This document shows, one piece after another, positions 54,703 to 63,978 of a stretch of 64,000 nucleotides of DNA. The notes beneath the pieces were generated by a model. That model worked only from the letters and a program-made list of their open reading frames with translations. It did no database searches and was not told where the DNA came from. A program made the translations under genes and the position numbers. The stretch spans positions 2,356,001-2,420,000 of the forward strand of contig OY781040.1 of assembly GCA_963676095.1 (NCBI GenBank), in the 5' to 3' direction. Position 1 is the first letter of the stretch. Each line of letters begins with the position of its first letter. The stretch is from G963676095 sp963676095. GTDB lineage: Bacteria > Bacteroidota > Bacteroidia > Bacteroidales > Prolixibacteraceae.

Positions 54703-55842
54703 TTAAAGCTTAAGGGCCGATCCGTCGACTACCAGATCGAACCCTTCCGAAATGATCTTCATTCCGGGTTTCAGTCCATTAGTAATTTCTGTCAGGTTAT
54801 TATCTGAAACACCGGTTTTTACATAGACCTTTTTCGCCCTTGGAATCGAATCGCTGTTATTTACAATATAGGTATACTGTCCTTTAAAGTCGTTTTTGAC
54901 CAATAGGGTCGGGATTATAAAAGCAGAATCCGCAACATAGTCTCTGATCTTTAACACCGCAACCATGTTTGGCTTGATCATCTGATCAGGGTTCTTCAGA
55001 TCGATGCGGATCCGGAATGTCCTGTTATTTGGATCAATATAATTACCAACCTGTGTAACCGGAGCCTCAACTTCCTGATAAATAGCCGGGAAGTTGATTT
55101 TCACAGGATCATTCTTTTTAATTTTGGTCAGATATGATTCGGCAACATCGCCATAAATCTTGACCCGGTTAATGTTGACCACCTTGGCAAACGGCACCTG
55201 GGGCCCTGCAATTTCTCCTTGTTTCTGGTAAATAATATCAACTATTCCCTCAACGGGAGATTTCACCACAGCCATATCTTTCTGAGCCTGCAAGCTTTCG
55301 AGACGACGCTCAAGTGATTCCTTATTTGATTTGGCCTGAAGATATTGAAGCTCAGAACCGATTTTCTGGTCCCAAAGGTTTTTTTGCCTGTCATAAGTGG
55401 TACGGGCAAGGTCGAGGCTGATTTCCATTTCGGCAATACTTTGATCCAGCATGTCCGTATTCAGTTTAGCCATGATAGCACCCTTTTTCACTCTTTGACC
55501 TTCATATACCAGTATATCAATAATTTTACCTGCCCCTTCAGGACTAACATTAACTTCCTCGTCTGCCTCAACGTTTCCGGTAATTTCAAAAAAATGTTCA
55601 AACAACCTGGGGTTTACCACTGTCACTTTTACACTGACATATTCGACCGATCTGGAAGAATCGACTTCTTCCTGAAGTTTGGATATTTTCGCTTCCAGAT
55701 CGTGCAGTTGTTCTTTATAAGTATTTAGCTGCTTGCGTTTAGCCTCCAAACTATCAGAGCCTCCGGCACATGAAGCAAGGATTATACACAAGGCAAGTAC
55801 AACAAAAGGCATTATCTTCATCTCTTTTTTATTTGTCATCAT
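54703..55842 (-). CDS. RND efflux periplasmic adaptor (MFP), lipoprotein
   Basis: A 379-residue membrane-fusion protein. Lipobox IILASC gives Cys25. An early coiled coil (about 30-60) is followed by the lipoyl-like half GNVEADEEVNVSPEGAGKII, the hairpin (about 120-190) and the second lipoyl half VVKSPVEGIVDII. The beta-barrel domain has RIRIDLKNPDQMIKPNM. It links the pump to the outer-membrane channel. It starts 6 bp after the tolC-like gene and ends 29 bp before the pump gene. Confidence 0.93.
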   Translation of the reverse strand: MMTNKKEMKIMPFVVLALCIILASCAGGSDSLEAKRKQLNTYKEQLHDLEAKISKLQEEVDSSRSVEYVSVKVTVVNPRLFEHFFEITGNVEADEEVNVSPEGAGKIIDILVYEGQRVKKGAIMAKLNTDMLDQSIAEMEISLDLARTTYDRQKNLWDQKIGSELQYLQAKSNKESLERRLESLQAQKDMAVVKSPVEGIVDIIYQKQGEIAGPQVPFAKVVNINRVKIYGDVAESYLTKIKKNDPVKINFPAIYQEVEAPVTQVGNYIDPNNRTFRIRIDLKNPDQMIKPNMVAVLKIRDYVADSAFIIPTLLVKNDFKGQYTYIVNNSDSIPRAKKVYVKTGVSDNNLTEITNGLKPGMKIISEGFDLVVDGSALKL

Positions 55843-55848
55843 GGTTTG

Positions 55849-57192
55849 TTATTTACCTGTTGCTTTTTCAAAGTTGATTTTCGAATTCAATAACTGCATC
55901 ACAGAAGAAACCCATTCTCCCTGTGCCTGAATATACTGGCCTTCTATTTGAGAAAGTTCTGTGCTCCCCGCTATGCCGCTATTGTATTTTATAACTGTTT
56001 TTTCGTAAATCTTCCGGGCCAGCATCTTGTTATCGATGTCATTATTAAGCTGACCAACAGCACTTTCCATATCAGCCACAGCAGTAATATAATCCTTTTG
56101 AAGCGACTGTACCGCCTGCGACTGATTGTTGACAGCTTTCTGATAATCGAATTCAGCCTGTTTTACCTTAGCCATGCGCTCTCCAGCAGAAAAAACCGGG
56201 ACAGAAACGCTTATTCCCCAAAGGGACGATTTGTACCAATCGACACTGCTCCGGAATAAGTTGGCATCATTCCCGTATGCAGTCTCACTCAAATTGTAAA
56301 AAGCATCTATCTTGGGCAAATAAGCTGATTTTTCCAATAGCAGAAGTTTTTTATTGGCTTGCCGCTGCGTGTCCAGCAAGCGATAATCGATATGAGAGGT
56401 ATAATCGAATCCGGAAGTTGCGTTCTTCTCTTCCAACAATGGTTCAACAAAATCGGAAAGTTTGTCAGACAACCTGATTTCCGTATTCACATCTACTCCC
56501 ATGGCATATTTTAACACCATCTTTGACACACGGATCTCACGCTCTGCTTTCAAAACTTCATTTTCGGCTTTCTGTACCAGAAGCCTCATCTGATCTTTAT
56601 CCTGCTCTTCCACGAAACCATTTTCATACATGGCTTTCGTATCGTTTTCCAGTTTCTGTGAGTTGACCAGATTCTCTTTCATTACCAAGAGGTTTTCTTC
56701 CGCAATAAGCGCGGAATAATAAGCCAGCTCAACGGCTTGGCGCACATCAATCGCTGTTTTTTCCTTTGTTTGTGCTGATAGCTGAAGATAGATTTTTGCC
56801 GAGCCGACACCAACAATATACGATCCGTCAAAAATAAGCTGATCCACTTTAAAGCCGAAATCCGAATTATAACTCTGTCCGAATGTTATTGGGACATATG
56901 TACCTGATTCTCCTCCGAAAAACTCAGCAGGTATAAGGGACACCGGAAGATCCAGGGAATTGGTATAAGATGCACTTCCCGACACCTGGGGCAACCCGGT
57001 AGCAATGGTTTCCCATACCTTCTTACGGGCCGAAGCGACATCCAGGCTACTGTTCCTTATCGCATACGAATTCTTCATCGCATAATCCTCGGCCTCAGCC
57101 AGAGAAAAGGTCAATAAGTCCTGAGCAAATGTACCTGACACGATAAATACCAACACAAGTGCAGTCATCAAATGCTTAAACTTAGCTCTCAT
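55849..57192 (-). CDS. TolC-family outer-membrane efflux protein
   Basis: A 447-residue channel protein with a signal peptide (1-23) and two OEP repeats. The first begins LTFSLAEAEDYAMKNSYAIRN; the second includes KIDAFYNLSETAYGNDANLF. Long alpha-helical stretches with heptad spacing (about 150-230 and 350-430) form the periplasmic tunnel. First gene of the efflux operon. Confidence 0.93.
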   Translation of the reverse strand: MRAKFKHLMTALVLVFIVSGTFAQDLLTFSLAEAEDYAMKNSYAIRNSSLDVASARKKVWETIATGLPQVSGSASYTNSLDLPVSLIPAEFFGGESGTYVPITFGQSYNSDFGFKVDQLIFDGSYIVGVGSAKIYLQLSAQTKEKTAIDVRQAVELAYYSALIAEENLLVMKENLVNSQKLENDTKAMYENGFVEEQDKDQMRLLVQKAENEVLKAEREIRVSKMVLKYAMGVDVNTEIRLSDKLSDFVEPLLEEKNATSGFDYTSHIDYRLLDTQRQANKKLLLLEKSAYLPKIDAFYNLSETAYGNDANLFRSSVDWYKSSLWGISVSVPVFSAGERMAKVKQAEFDYQKAVNNQSQAVQSLQKDYITAVADMESAVGQLNNDIDNKMLARKIYEKTVIKYNSGIAGSTELSQIEGQYIQAQGEWVSSVMQLLNSKINFEKATGK

Positions 57193-57609
57193 TCTAAAGA
57201 TTTTTAATTATTTTCCTAAATAGCCATTCTTAATTATAAGGCTCAACAAATCACCATGCTGCAAACCGGACAAACAAAAATATATTCCTTAACCGACTGC
57301 CTGCCCCGGGCTTTACCGGGAACCGTCTTTCAATGATTATTTTAATCCTGTTGTGCTCCTAAAAATAGGAGACAAAGTATAATCCATTTAATGAAATAGA
57401 GATCACTCAAAAAGCAAGAGTTTTATAAATATACGTTAAATCATTGCAAGGCTTGAAATCAACCTCTTCCGGACACAAAACTACCAGCTGCCTGCTACCA
57501 TACATTGAAATAATCGGCGAACTGGAACAATTGATCGGGGAACGATTGCAATTGATGAATTATTATTGATTATCGGTTATTGATGTTGATCCTGCTGTTG
57601 ATTTTAGGT
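57193..57609. other. 417-bp intergenic region, no clear feature
   Basis: Upstream of the tolC-like gene there is only a weak -7-like TATTTTTG on the minus strand (57275-57282). A short CCCGG/CCGGG hairpin (57305-57320) and AT-rich ATTGAT-type low-complexity sequence (57510-57600) fill the rest. No gene is supported. Confidence 0.5.
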
Positions 57610-58287
57610 CTATGATTTCAAGGTATGCCGGAAAAGACAATCTGCAATAATAAGGTCCAAGGGTCTTGTAATTTTAATGTTTTCTGCATTGCCTCCTACC
57701 AGGTTAATCGTTCCTCCACAGGCTTCCAGAACAGAGGCGTCATCAGTGAAAGATTCGTCTTTCACTGAGTCATAAGCCTTTTTGATCAGGCCGACACGAA
57801 AAGTCTGGGGAGTTTGCACCAAACGGAACTTACTTCGCTCAGCACTCTTATTGGAATCATCCTCCACTTGACGCAACGATTCGGAAAGGGGCATGACCGG
57901 CAGTGCATTTCCCTTCTCCATGGCTACTTTTTCACAATTGGCAATCGTCTGTAACGAAACCAGCGGTCTGACCCCGTCATGAATAAAAACCAGGCCTTCA
58001 CCTGGCAATCCGGACAAGCCATTTTTTACAGACAAAAAACGGCTTGCCCCCCCCTCAACCAGAGTATACTTTTGCCGGAAACAATGACGGGTGCAAAGGT
58101 TATTCCACCTTTCAAATTCAGTATGTGGCAGTACCACGATTATCTTCAAAGAATTATCATAAGCAACAAATCGTTCGATCGTCCTCATCAGTACCGGCTT
58201 GCCCGCCAAATCCAAAAACTGCTTTGGTATTCCGGCCCCCATACGCGTCCCGGCCCCTCCAGCGACTATCAATGCAAACTTTTCCAT
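57610..58287 (-). CDS. ispD: 2-C-methyl-D-erythritol 4-phosphate cytidylyltransferase
   Basis: A 225-residue enzyme of the MEP isoprenoid pathway that joins CTP and 2-C-methyl-D-erythritol 4-phosphate. Motifs: ALIVAGGAGTRMGAGIPKQFLDL (nucleotide site), VFIHDGVRPLVS, RLVQTPQTFRVGLIKKAY and ESFTDDASVLEACG, then ENIKITRPLDLIIA. Full length. The ATG at 58287 is preferred to the GTG one codon upstream. It is divergent from the DUF2461 gene. Confidence 0.96.
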   Translation of the reverse strand: MEKFALIVAGGAGTRMGAGIPKQFLDLAGKPVLMRTIERFVAYDNSLKIIVVLPHTEFERWNNLCTRHCFRQKYTLVEGGASRFLSVKNGLSGLPGEGLVFIHDGVRPLVSLQTIANCEKVAMEKGNALPVMPLSESLRQVEDDSNKSAERSKFRLVQTPQTFRVGLIKKAYDSVKDESFTDDASVLEACGGTINLVGGNAENIKITRPLDLIIADCLFRHTLKS

Positions 58288-58383
58288 CACTTTATTGTTG
58301 TGGACAAAAATAATATTACTTTTTTATCTGTTCCAACTGAGCAAACAAATAACTATATTAAGGCCACAATAAAATTAAAAGCC

Positions 58384-59043
58384 ATGAAGATTTTACTAGA
58401 CTTTCTGAATGATCTTTACAAGAACAACACGAAACAATGGTTTGATGCCAACAAACAACGATATGAAGAGAGCAGGGACCAAATGTTGTTTTTGACGGGG
58501 GTAATGCTACAGGAAATAAGCAAGTTCGACCCGGAAGTCTCAACTGTAAGTCCCGGCGACTGCCTGTTCCGTATTTACAGGGACATCCGCTTTTCACAGG
58601 ACAAGACCCCTTACAAAACCCACATGGGAAGTTACATGGCCGCCGGGGGCCGTAAAAGCCAAAGGGCCGGTTATTACCTTCATATAGAACCCGGGAATTC
58701 ACTGGTTAGCGGAGGTATCTGGTGTCCCGATGTAAACCCGCTTAAAGCGATACGGACGGAAATACAGGATAATCCTGACGAATTCAAAGAAATCTTAAAT
58801 GATAAAGAATTCCAAAAATATTTCAAAGAAATTGAAGGAGAAAAGTTAAAGGCAGCCCCCAAGGGGTTCGATAAAGAATTTAAAGACGTTGACCTTCTCA
58901 AATACAAGTCTTACGCATTTAGTACACCTGTTCCTGACGAACAACTATTAAATGGTGATTTTGTAGGCTATGCCATAAAGGCTTATAAAGAGTTGTACAA
59001 GGTAAATCGTTTTTTAAATGCCGGACTTGATAAATGGCTTTAA
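58384..59043 (+). CDS. DUF2461 domain protein
   Basis: A 219-residue cytoplasmic protein matching the DUF2461/TIGR02453 family: FLNDLYKNNTKQWFDANKQR, PGDCLFRIYRDIRFSQDKTP, YKTHMGSYMAAGG, AGYYLHIEPGNSLVSGGIW and a C-terminal VGYAIKAYKELYKVNRFL. Its biochemical role is unknown. The ATG at 58384 is where the family similarity begins. A longer frame reaching back into ispD was not used, since that part is antisense to ispD. Confidence 0.9.
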   Translation: MKILLDFLNDLYKNNTKQWFDANKQRYEESRDQMLFLTGVMLQEISKFDPEVSTVSPGDCLFRIYRDIRFSQDKTPYKTHMGSYMAAGGRKSQRAGYYLHIEPGNSLVSGGIWCPDVNPLKAIRTEIQDNPDEFKEILNDKEFQKYFKEIEGEKLKAAPKGFDKEFKDVDLLKYKSYAFSTPVPDEQLLNGDFVGYAIKAYKELYKVNRFLNAGLDKWL

Positions 59044-59194
59044 AATTTGTTATTCGTCGATTAAAAACCTTATATTAGCATGAAAATTCACTTATTCACA
59101 AAAAAAATTAAAAAAAAATCTGAAAAGAGGGTTACATTTTCCTGAATTTCGGAATAAATAGATGGTTAGTTTCTTCCCAATCAACCCATTTCAA

Positions 59195-59233
59195 TAAAAA
59201 AAAGAAGCTGCAAAATTGTAGCTTCTTTTTTTT
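59195..59233. terminator. Bidirectional terminator between DUF2461 gene and asd
   Basis: AAAAAAAGAAGCTGCAA pairs with TTGTAGCTTCTTTTTTT (one G-U pair) giving a long stem with A and T runs on both sides, suitable for both convergent genes. Confidence 0.75.
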
Positions 59234-59244
59234 CAGGTAAGAGA

Positions 59245-60255
59245 TTATTTTATTTCATCATTATCAATCAACCATTCAGCTATTTGCACTGCATTCAGTG
59301 CAGCACCTTTCTTTATCTGATCGCCGACGCACCAAAAAGTGATCCCTTTTGGGTTGGTAAGATCTTTACGTAAACGGCCAACAAAAACGTCATCTTTTCC
59401 AGCCACAAAAAGCGGCATCGGGTATTCCTTCTTTTGGGGGTTATCAATCACAGTCAGTCCCCTGAAGTTTTCAAAGGCCTCATGTATTTTATCAATACTC
59501 AATTCCTGCTCTGTTTCAACCCAGATTGCTTCGGAATGAGACCGGGCAACAGGTACCCTCACACAGGTTGCACTAACTTCAGCATCAGTCCCCATTATTT
59601 TCTTTGTCTCCCAGTTCATTTTCATTTCTTCCTTGGTATAATCATTATCCAGAAAGATATCGATCTGAGGAATAACATTCATAGCCAACTGATAAGGAAA
59701 TTTATTTACAATAACTTCTTCTCCTTCAGCCAACTGTTTTATCTGGTTGTCCAACTCGGCAATTCCCTGAGCCCCAGCACCACTTGCAGCCTGGTAGGTT
59801 GCGACCTGGACCTTCTTTATTTTCGAGAGATTGTCGATTGCCTTTAGAGCAACGACCATCTGAATAGTAGAGCAATTCGGGTTGGCTATAATCTTTCGGG
59901 GACGTTTCCGGGCGTCTTCCGGGTTTACCTCGGGCACAACCAAAGGAACATCATCGTCATAACGAAAAGCGCTCGAGTTGTCGATCATCACTGCACCATG
60001 TTTGGTAATAGTCAATGCAAATTCTTTCGAAACAGAAGCACCAGCTGAAGTCAAGGCAATGTCAACTCCCTTGAAATCGTCGTTGTGCTTTAATTCTTTC
60101 ACGGCCAGTTTTTTCCCTTTAAACTCGTATTCGGTACCTGCACTCCTTGCAGATCCAAATAAAACCAATTCATCCAATGGGAAATTTCGTTCTGCCAGAA
60201 CTTTTAAAAATTCCTGGCCAACGGCACCACTTGCACCAACAACTGCAACTTTCAT
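59245..60255 (-). CDS. asd: Aspartate-semialdehyde dehydrogenase
   Basis: A 336-residue NADP-dependent enzyme of lysine, threonine and methionine synthesis. The Rossmann start is VAVVGASGAVGQEFLKVL. The catalytic Cys128 is in ANPNCSTIQMV. Other family blocks: YQAASGAGAQGI, NVIPQID, and CVRVPVARSHSEAIWVE with the active-site His. Standard length. Divergent from the ABC exporter genes; a -7-like TAATTTTG lies at 60319-60326 on the minus strand. Confidence 0.97.
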   Translation of the reverse strand: MKVAVVGASGAVGQEFLKVLAERNFPLDELVLFGSARSAGTEYEFKGKKLAVKELKHNDDFKGVDIALTSAGASVSKEFALTITKHGAVMIDNSSAFRYDDDVPLVVPEVNPEDARKRPRKIIANPNCSTIQMVVALKAIDNLSKIKKVQVATYQAASGAGAQGIAELDNQIKQLAEGEEVIVNKFPYQLAMNVIPQIDIFLDNDYTKEEMKMNWETKKIMGTDAEVSATCVRVPVARSHSEAIWVETEQELSIDKIHEAFENFRGLTVIDNPQKKEYPMPLFVAGKDDVFVGRLRKDLTNPKGITFWCVGDQIKKGAALNAVQIAEWLIDNDEIK

Positions 60256-60417
60256 AGTTTATAAAAATTTATTAAATTTAATCCTCAATTTTAAGCTTTA
60301 CGTTAATTATAAAACCGCCAAAATTAATGGTTTACTTTTAATTTTTCATCTTATACCCCTGATTTATCATTAATTTTGCTTTTTTAGTTTTATTTTTTTT
60401 AATAAATGAAATCATTA

Positions 60418-60448
60418 TTTGTTTTATTAGGAACATACGCTATGTTTG
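60418..60448 (+). promoter_or_regulatory. Bacteroidota-type promoter of the ABC exporter operon
   Basis: TTTG (60418-60421), a 19-bp spacer and TATGTTTG (60441-60448) match the TTTG-N19-TAnnTTTG consensus exactly, 82 bp before the start codon. Confidence 0.65.
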
Positions 60449-60530
60449 TAAAGTCCTCAGCGGATGTTCCTATAAATATAACAAAAATCAAATGGCCATT
60501 AACAAAGACTAAAACCTGCTAAAAAAACGT

Positions 60531-62003
60531 ATGAACCAAAGTCTTTTCCATTTTGCCTGGCTCGAGGTTACCCGGTCGTCTTACAAAGACAAAAGCCTGT
60601 TCTCGAACATTATGCTTGGATTTATCGCCTTGTATTTCGTTCTCAATTTCGTGGTGCTGGGGATTTCTGTTCCGGCAATTCTAGCGAAAACCTATCCTGT
60701 TTCTGATCCGGTTCTGAAATTTAATAATCTGCTATTCTACTACTTCCTTTCTGATTTGTTCGTAAGGCAGCTACTTCAGGGACTTCCCACATTCAGCTTT
60801 AAATCGTTCATCCTTCAAAATATACACAGGAACAGAATTGTCCGATATATGCTATCCCGTTCGGTGCTTCACTTTTTAAATATCCTGCCTTACTTCATGC
60901 TCTTTCCTGTTACCATAATGATGATCGGGAAACATTATCCTGAGATTAATACAGCAGCCTGGCTATTCTCCCTCGCATTGATGGTCTTTACAAACCATTT
61001 CCTTTCGGTCTATCTGAAATGGAAGATCAACGAAAGCCGGTACGGACTTTATATCCTCATCGCTGTCATTGCCGGATTGTTTGCCATCAATCATTACGGG
61101 ACACTGGATCTCAGCTCCATATTCGGAAGTTATTTCAATGTGGTGCTCCGGTATCCGCTATCAGCTGTAGCAATGATCATTCCTCCCTGTTTTTGCTACT
61201 ATCTCAATTTTAAAATGCTCAGAAACCATCTCTATCTGGACGAGGTTGAAAAAAAGCAGAATAGAAATATTGTTGTCAACGACCTCTCATGGACAAGCCG
61301 GTTGGGAGAATACGGAAAATTCATATCACTTGAAATGAGGATGATATGGAGAAACAAACGCCCCCGTTCACAATTTTTAATGTCGGTTGTGTTTCTTCTT
61401 TATGGATTGTTGATATACAGGAACCCCAAAGGTGTTCCCGATTCTATATTCCTGCTCGGGGGCATGCTCATGATTTCGATGTTCTCATTTACCATGGGGC
61501 AGTTCTTCCCGGCCTGGCACAGTCGCTATTTTCCCCTGCTAATGACCCAGAATATCAAAATGAAGCAATTCCTGAAATCGTTCTATTACATGAATCTCTT
61601 TGCTTCCGTGATTTATTATTTGCTTTCCCTTCCCTATTTGCTAATCGACTCCAGGGTCATTTATTTTCACTCAGTTATATTGCTGTACCATCTTGGTATA
61701 AACATCAATTTTCTGATTTACTGGGGACAGTTCAGCAAAAGGGCCGTAGATCTCAGCAGGTCGGCCATGTTTAATTACCAAGGAACAGGAGCGACACAAA
61801 TGCTAATAGGCATCCCGACAATCGTTTTTCCTCTGTTGCTTTTTTCTCTTGTCAAAATGATTGCCGGCACAAACATTGCGCTGACCGTATTGGGCGGGGC
61901 TGGGATTATCGGTATACTATTCCAAAATAAATTATTCGATTACTTTGTGGAAATCTATTTAAAAAAGAAGTACCAGTTAATCAGTAACTATAAAAATTCC
62001 TGA
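60531..62003 (+). CDS. DUF5687-type ABC transporter permease
   Basis: A 490-residue membrane protein with about ten to twelve hydrophobic segments. It begins FHFAWLEVTRSSYKDKSLFS and includes FISLEMRMIWRNKRPRSQFL and FFPAWHSRYFPLLMTQNI, as in the DUF5687 family of Bacteroidota exporters. Its ATPase follows 2 bp after the stop. The substrate is unknown; lipid or peptide export is possible. Confidence 0.8.
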   Translation: MNQSLFHFAWLEVTRSSYKDKSLFSNIMLGFIALYFVLNFVVLGISVPAILAKTYPVSDPVLKFNNLLFYYFLSDLFVRQLLQGLPTFSFKSFILQNIHRNRIVRYMLSRSVLHFLNILPYFMLFPVTIMMIGKHYPEINTAAWLFSLALMVFTNHFLSVYLKWKINESRYGLYILIAVIAGLFAINHYGTLDLSSIFGSYFNVVLRYPLSAVAMIIPPCFCYYLNFKMLRNHLYLDEVEKKQNRNIVVNDLSWTSRLGEYGKFISLEMRMIWRNKRPRSQFLMSVVFLLYGLLIYRNPKGVPDSIFLLGGMLMISMFSFTMGQFFPAWHSRYFPLLMTQNIKMKQFLKSFYYMNLFASVIYYLLSLPYLLIDSRVIYFHSVILLYHLGININFLIYWGQFSKRAVDLSRSAMFNYQGTGATQMLIGIPTIVFPLLLFSLVKMIAGTNIALTVLGGAGIIGILFQNKLFDYFVEIYLKKKYQLISNYKNS

Positions 62004-62005
62004 TC

Positions 62006-62731
62006 ATGATCGAAATCAAAAACCTGGCAAAAGCCTATAATAAGGAAATTGTACTGGATATTCCCGAACTTAAAATTGAAAAAGGACAGTTGTTCGGACT
62101 GGTAGGTAACAATGGCGCAGGAAAAACGACCTTGTTCAACCTTCTTCTCGACCTAATCCGACCATCAAGAGGATATGCCGTCAACAACGGTATTGTCGTC
62201 CAAAAGTCAGAAGAATGGAAGTCGTTCACCGGATCTTTTATCGATGAAAGTTTTACAATAGGCTACCTGACTCCTGATGAATATTTTAGTTTTATTTCCG
62301 GTCTCAGAAATATGAACGAAACAGACCTGGATCTTTTTCTGAACAAGTTCGGCGACTTTTTCAATCAGGAAATCAGAGGTAAAAAGAAATACATCAGGGA
62401 TTTGTCTAAAGGCAACCAAAAGAAGGTCGGCATCGCAGCAGCTATGATGGGAAATCCGGAAGTGGTTATTCTGGATGAGCCATTTGCCAACCTGGACCCC
62501 AGTTCTCAATATAAACTACGTAACCTGATCCGAAACCAGGCCCAAGAGCAACAAACTACATTTTTAATATCCGGGCATACTCTCGACAATATAACAGAAG
62601 TATGTACCCGGATCATTATACTTGAAAAAGGTAAGATTGTAAGAGACGAAGCAAGAACAGACAAAACGCTGCAGGAACTTGAAGCTTTCTTTGCCGGCGT
62701 AAAAGAACCTGAAACTTTTAGCTTGGATTGA
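62006..62731 (+). CDS. ABC transporter ATP-binding protein
   Basis: A 241-residue ATPase paired with the permease just upstream. Walker A GNNGAGKTT, signature LSKGNQKKVGIAAAM, Walker B VVILDEPFANLDPSS, H-loop SGHTLDN. The signature reads LSKGNQ rather than LSGGQ, a known variant in exporters of this type. Confidence 0.93.
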   Translation: MIEIKNLAKAYNKEIVLDIPELKIEKGQLFGLVGNNGAGKTTLFNLLLDLIRPSRGYAVNNGIVVQKSEEWKSFTGSFIDESFTIGYLTPDEYFSFISGLRNMNETDLDLFLNKFGDFFNQEIRGKKKYIRDLSKGNQKKVGIAAAMMGNPEVVILDEPFANLDPSSQYKLRNLIRNQAQEQQTTFLISGHTLDNITEVCTRIIILEKGKIVRDEARTDKTLQELEAFFAGVKEPETFSLD

Positions 62732-63048
62732 TTTGGAAACAGTGCAAAGCACTAGGCCGGCTTAATAACATCAACATAAGACAAAAAACATGTCTTAAAA
62801 CAATCTTGTTAACAGACTTTTCATACAACATTCCGGGAACATAGGTTTCCGGATTACCGTATAACCGGATAAAAAGAACCTGATCTGCTTGGGTAAAAGA
62901 TACCGTCCAGCCAGGTTCCGTCCATGAACCGTGTTCATTACCTGAAAACAGGAATTACTTCAATTCTTCCTGCCCGTAAAAGGTACCTTTTATCAGAGAA
63001 TGTATCATATACAATGTATCGGTTAGTTAAATCTTAAAAACCAGAATC
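62732..63048. other. 317-bp region before the TonB-like gene
   Basis: Contains a short AAGACA/TGTCTT hairpin (62778-62796), a direct pair of CCGGAT (about 62850-62870) and a perfect 16-bp palindrome at 62977-62992. No coding sequence. Confidence 0.5.
62977..62992. promoter_or_regulatory. Perfect 16-bp palindrome upstream of the TonB-like gene
   Basis: TAAAAGGTACCTTTTA is its own reverse complement and ends 56 bp before the ATG. Size and position fit an operator for a dimeric regulator; the regulator is unknown. Confidence 0.5.
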
Positions 63049-63741
63049 ATGGAAATAAAAAAATACCCAAAAGTAGATTTGGACCGGTACCACAATTTCC
63101 TTTTAGAAATAGGCCTAATACTGGCCCTGGGAATATGCTACGCCGCTCTTGAATGGAAGACTAAAATAAAAGAGACAAACAACTTCGATCAGCTGACCGT
63201 CGGGGAAACAGAATCTGAAATCATTCCTATAACCAGACAGGAAGAAGTCCGGCCACCGGATCTTCCGCCCCCCCCAAAAGTAGTCGAAATACTGAATATC
63301 GTCTCCAACGATGTGAAACTCGATAAGGAACTCGAACTTGAAACAACTGAAGCCGATGAAAAAACAGAAATCAATGTTGTTCCAATTGTAATCCAGACAG
63401 AGAAAGAAGAAGAGAAAGAAGAATCACCAATTTTCTACGTTGTGGAAGAAATGCCTGAATTTCCGGGAGGGGAAATGGCTTTACGCAAATTTATTGCAAA
63501 CGCGATAAAATACCCCGTAATAGCACAGGAAAACGGGATTCAAGGGAAAGTTTATGTAAGTTTTGTTGTTGGCAAGGATGGCAACGTATCTGATGCCAAG
63601 GTTATCCGGGGAATAGACCCTTCTCTCGACAAAGAAGCTTTACGTGTGGTAAATAGCCTTCCCAGATGGAAACCGGGGAAACAACGGGGAGAACCGGTCC
63701 GGGTTTCATTCAGTGTACCAATTAGTTTTGTTTTACAATAA
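63049..63741 (+). CDS. TonB-family energy transducer
   Basis: A 230-residue protein with one N-terminal membrane anchor (about 16-36, NFLLEIGLILALGICYAALE). A Pro- and Glu-rich periplasmic linker follows (RPPDLPPPPKVVEI, then acidic repeats). A TonB C-terminal domain ends it (about 145-230: GGEMALRKFIANAIKYPVIA, GKVYVSFVVGKDGNVSDAKV, ALRVVNSLPRWKPGKQRGEP). It transmits proton-motive energy from ExbBD to TonB-dependent receptors such as the SusC protein, although no exbB/exbD genes are near. Monocistronic with a strong terminator. Confidence 0.9.
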   Translation: MEIKKYPKVDLDRYHNFLLEIGLILALGICYAALEWKTKIKETNNFDQLTVGETESEIIPITRQEEVRPPDLPPPPKVVEILNIVSNDVKLDKELELETTEADEKTEINVVPIVIQTEKEEEKEESPIFYVVEEMPEFPGGEMALRKFIANAIKYPVIAQENGIQGKVYVSFVVGKDGNVSDAKVIRGIDPSLDKEALRVVNSLPRWKPGKQRGEPVRVSFSVPISFVLQ

Positions 63742-63770
63742 TTGGCTTGGTTTCTGACATTTTTTGATTT

Positions 63771-63805
63771 AGAAGGGCTTCTCCTTTCAGAGAAGCCCTT
63801 CTTTT
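63771..63805 (+). terminator. Strong intrinsic terminator of the TonB-like gene
   Basis: A perfect 13-bp stem (AGAAGGGCTTCTC / GAGAAGCCCTTCT) with a 6-nt loop and TTTT following, 30 bp after the stop. Confidence 0.85.
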
Positions 63806-63888
63806 GCAAGGTTGAAGTCAGACGTTACTTTTTTGCATCGTCTATCTAAAAAATGATGAACAATTCGTCTGAAAAAACCGTCTACTTC

Positions 63889-63896
63889 TATATTTG
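63889..63896 (+). promoter_or_regulatory. -7-like box near the right edge
   Basis: TATATTTG fits TAnnTTTG. It lies 67-83 bp before two possible start codons, which suggests that a gene begins at the window edge. Confidence 0.35.
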
Positions 63897-63978
63897 TACC
63901 AATAAAAAATAGAACAGGGGGATGTCAGGGAAAAGCCGGAACAACCCTCGTTTTTATTTCGAATGAAAAAGAGTACTT

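Noticed and set aside
57979..58383. Long N-terminal extension of the DUF2461 frame (135 extra residues)
   Set aside because: It is antisense to ispD, has no family similarity, and the DUF2461 homology starts exactly at the ATG at 58384.
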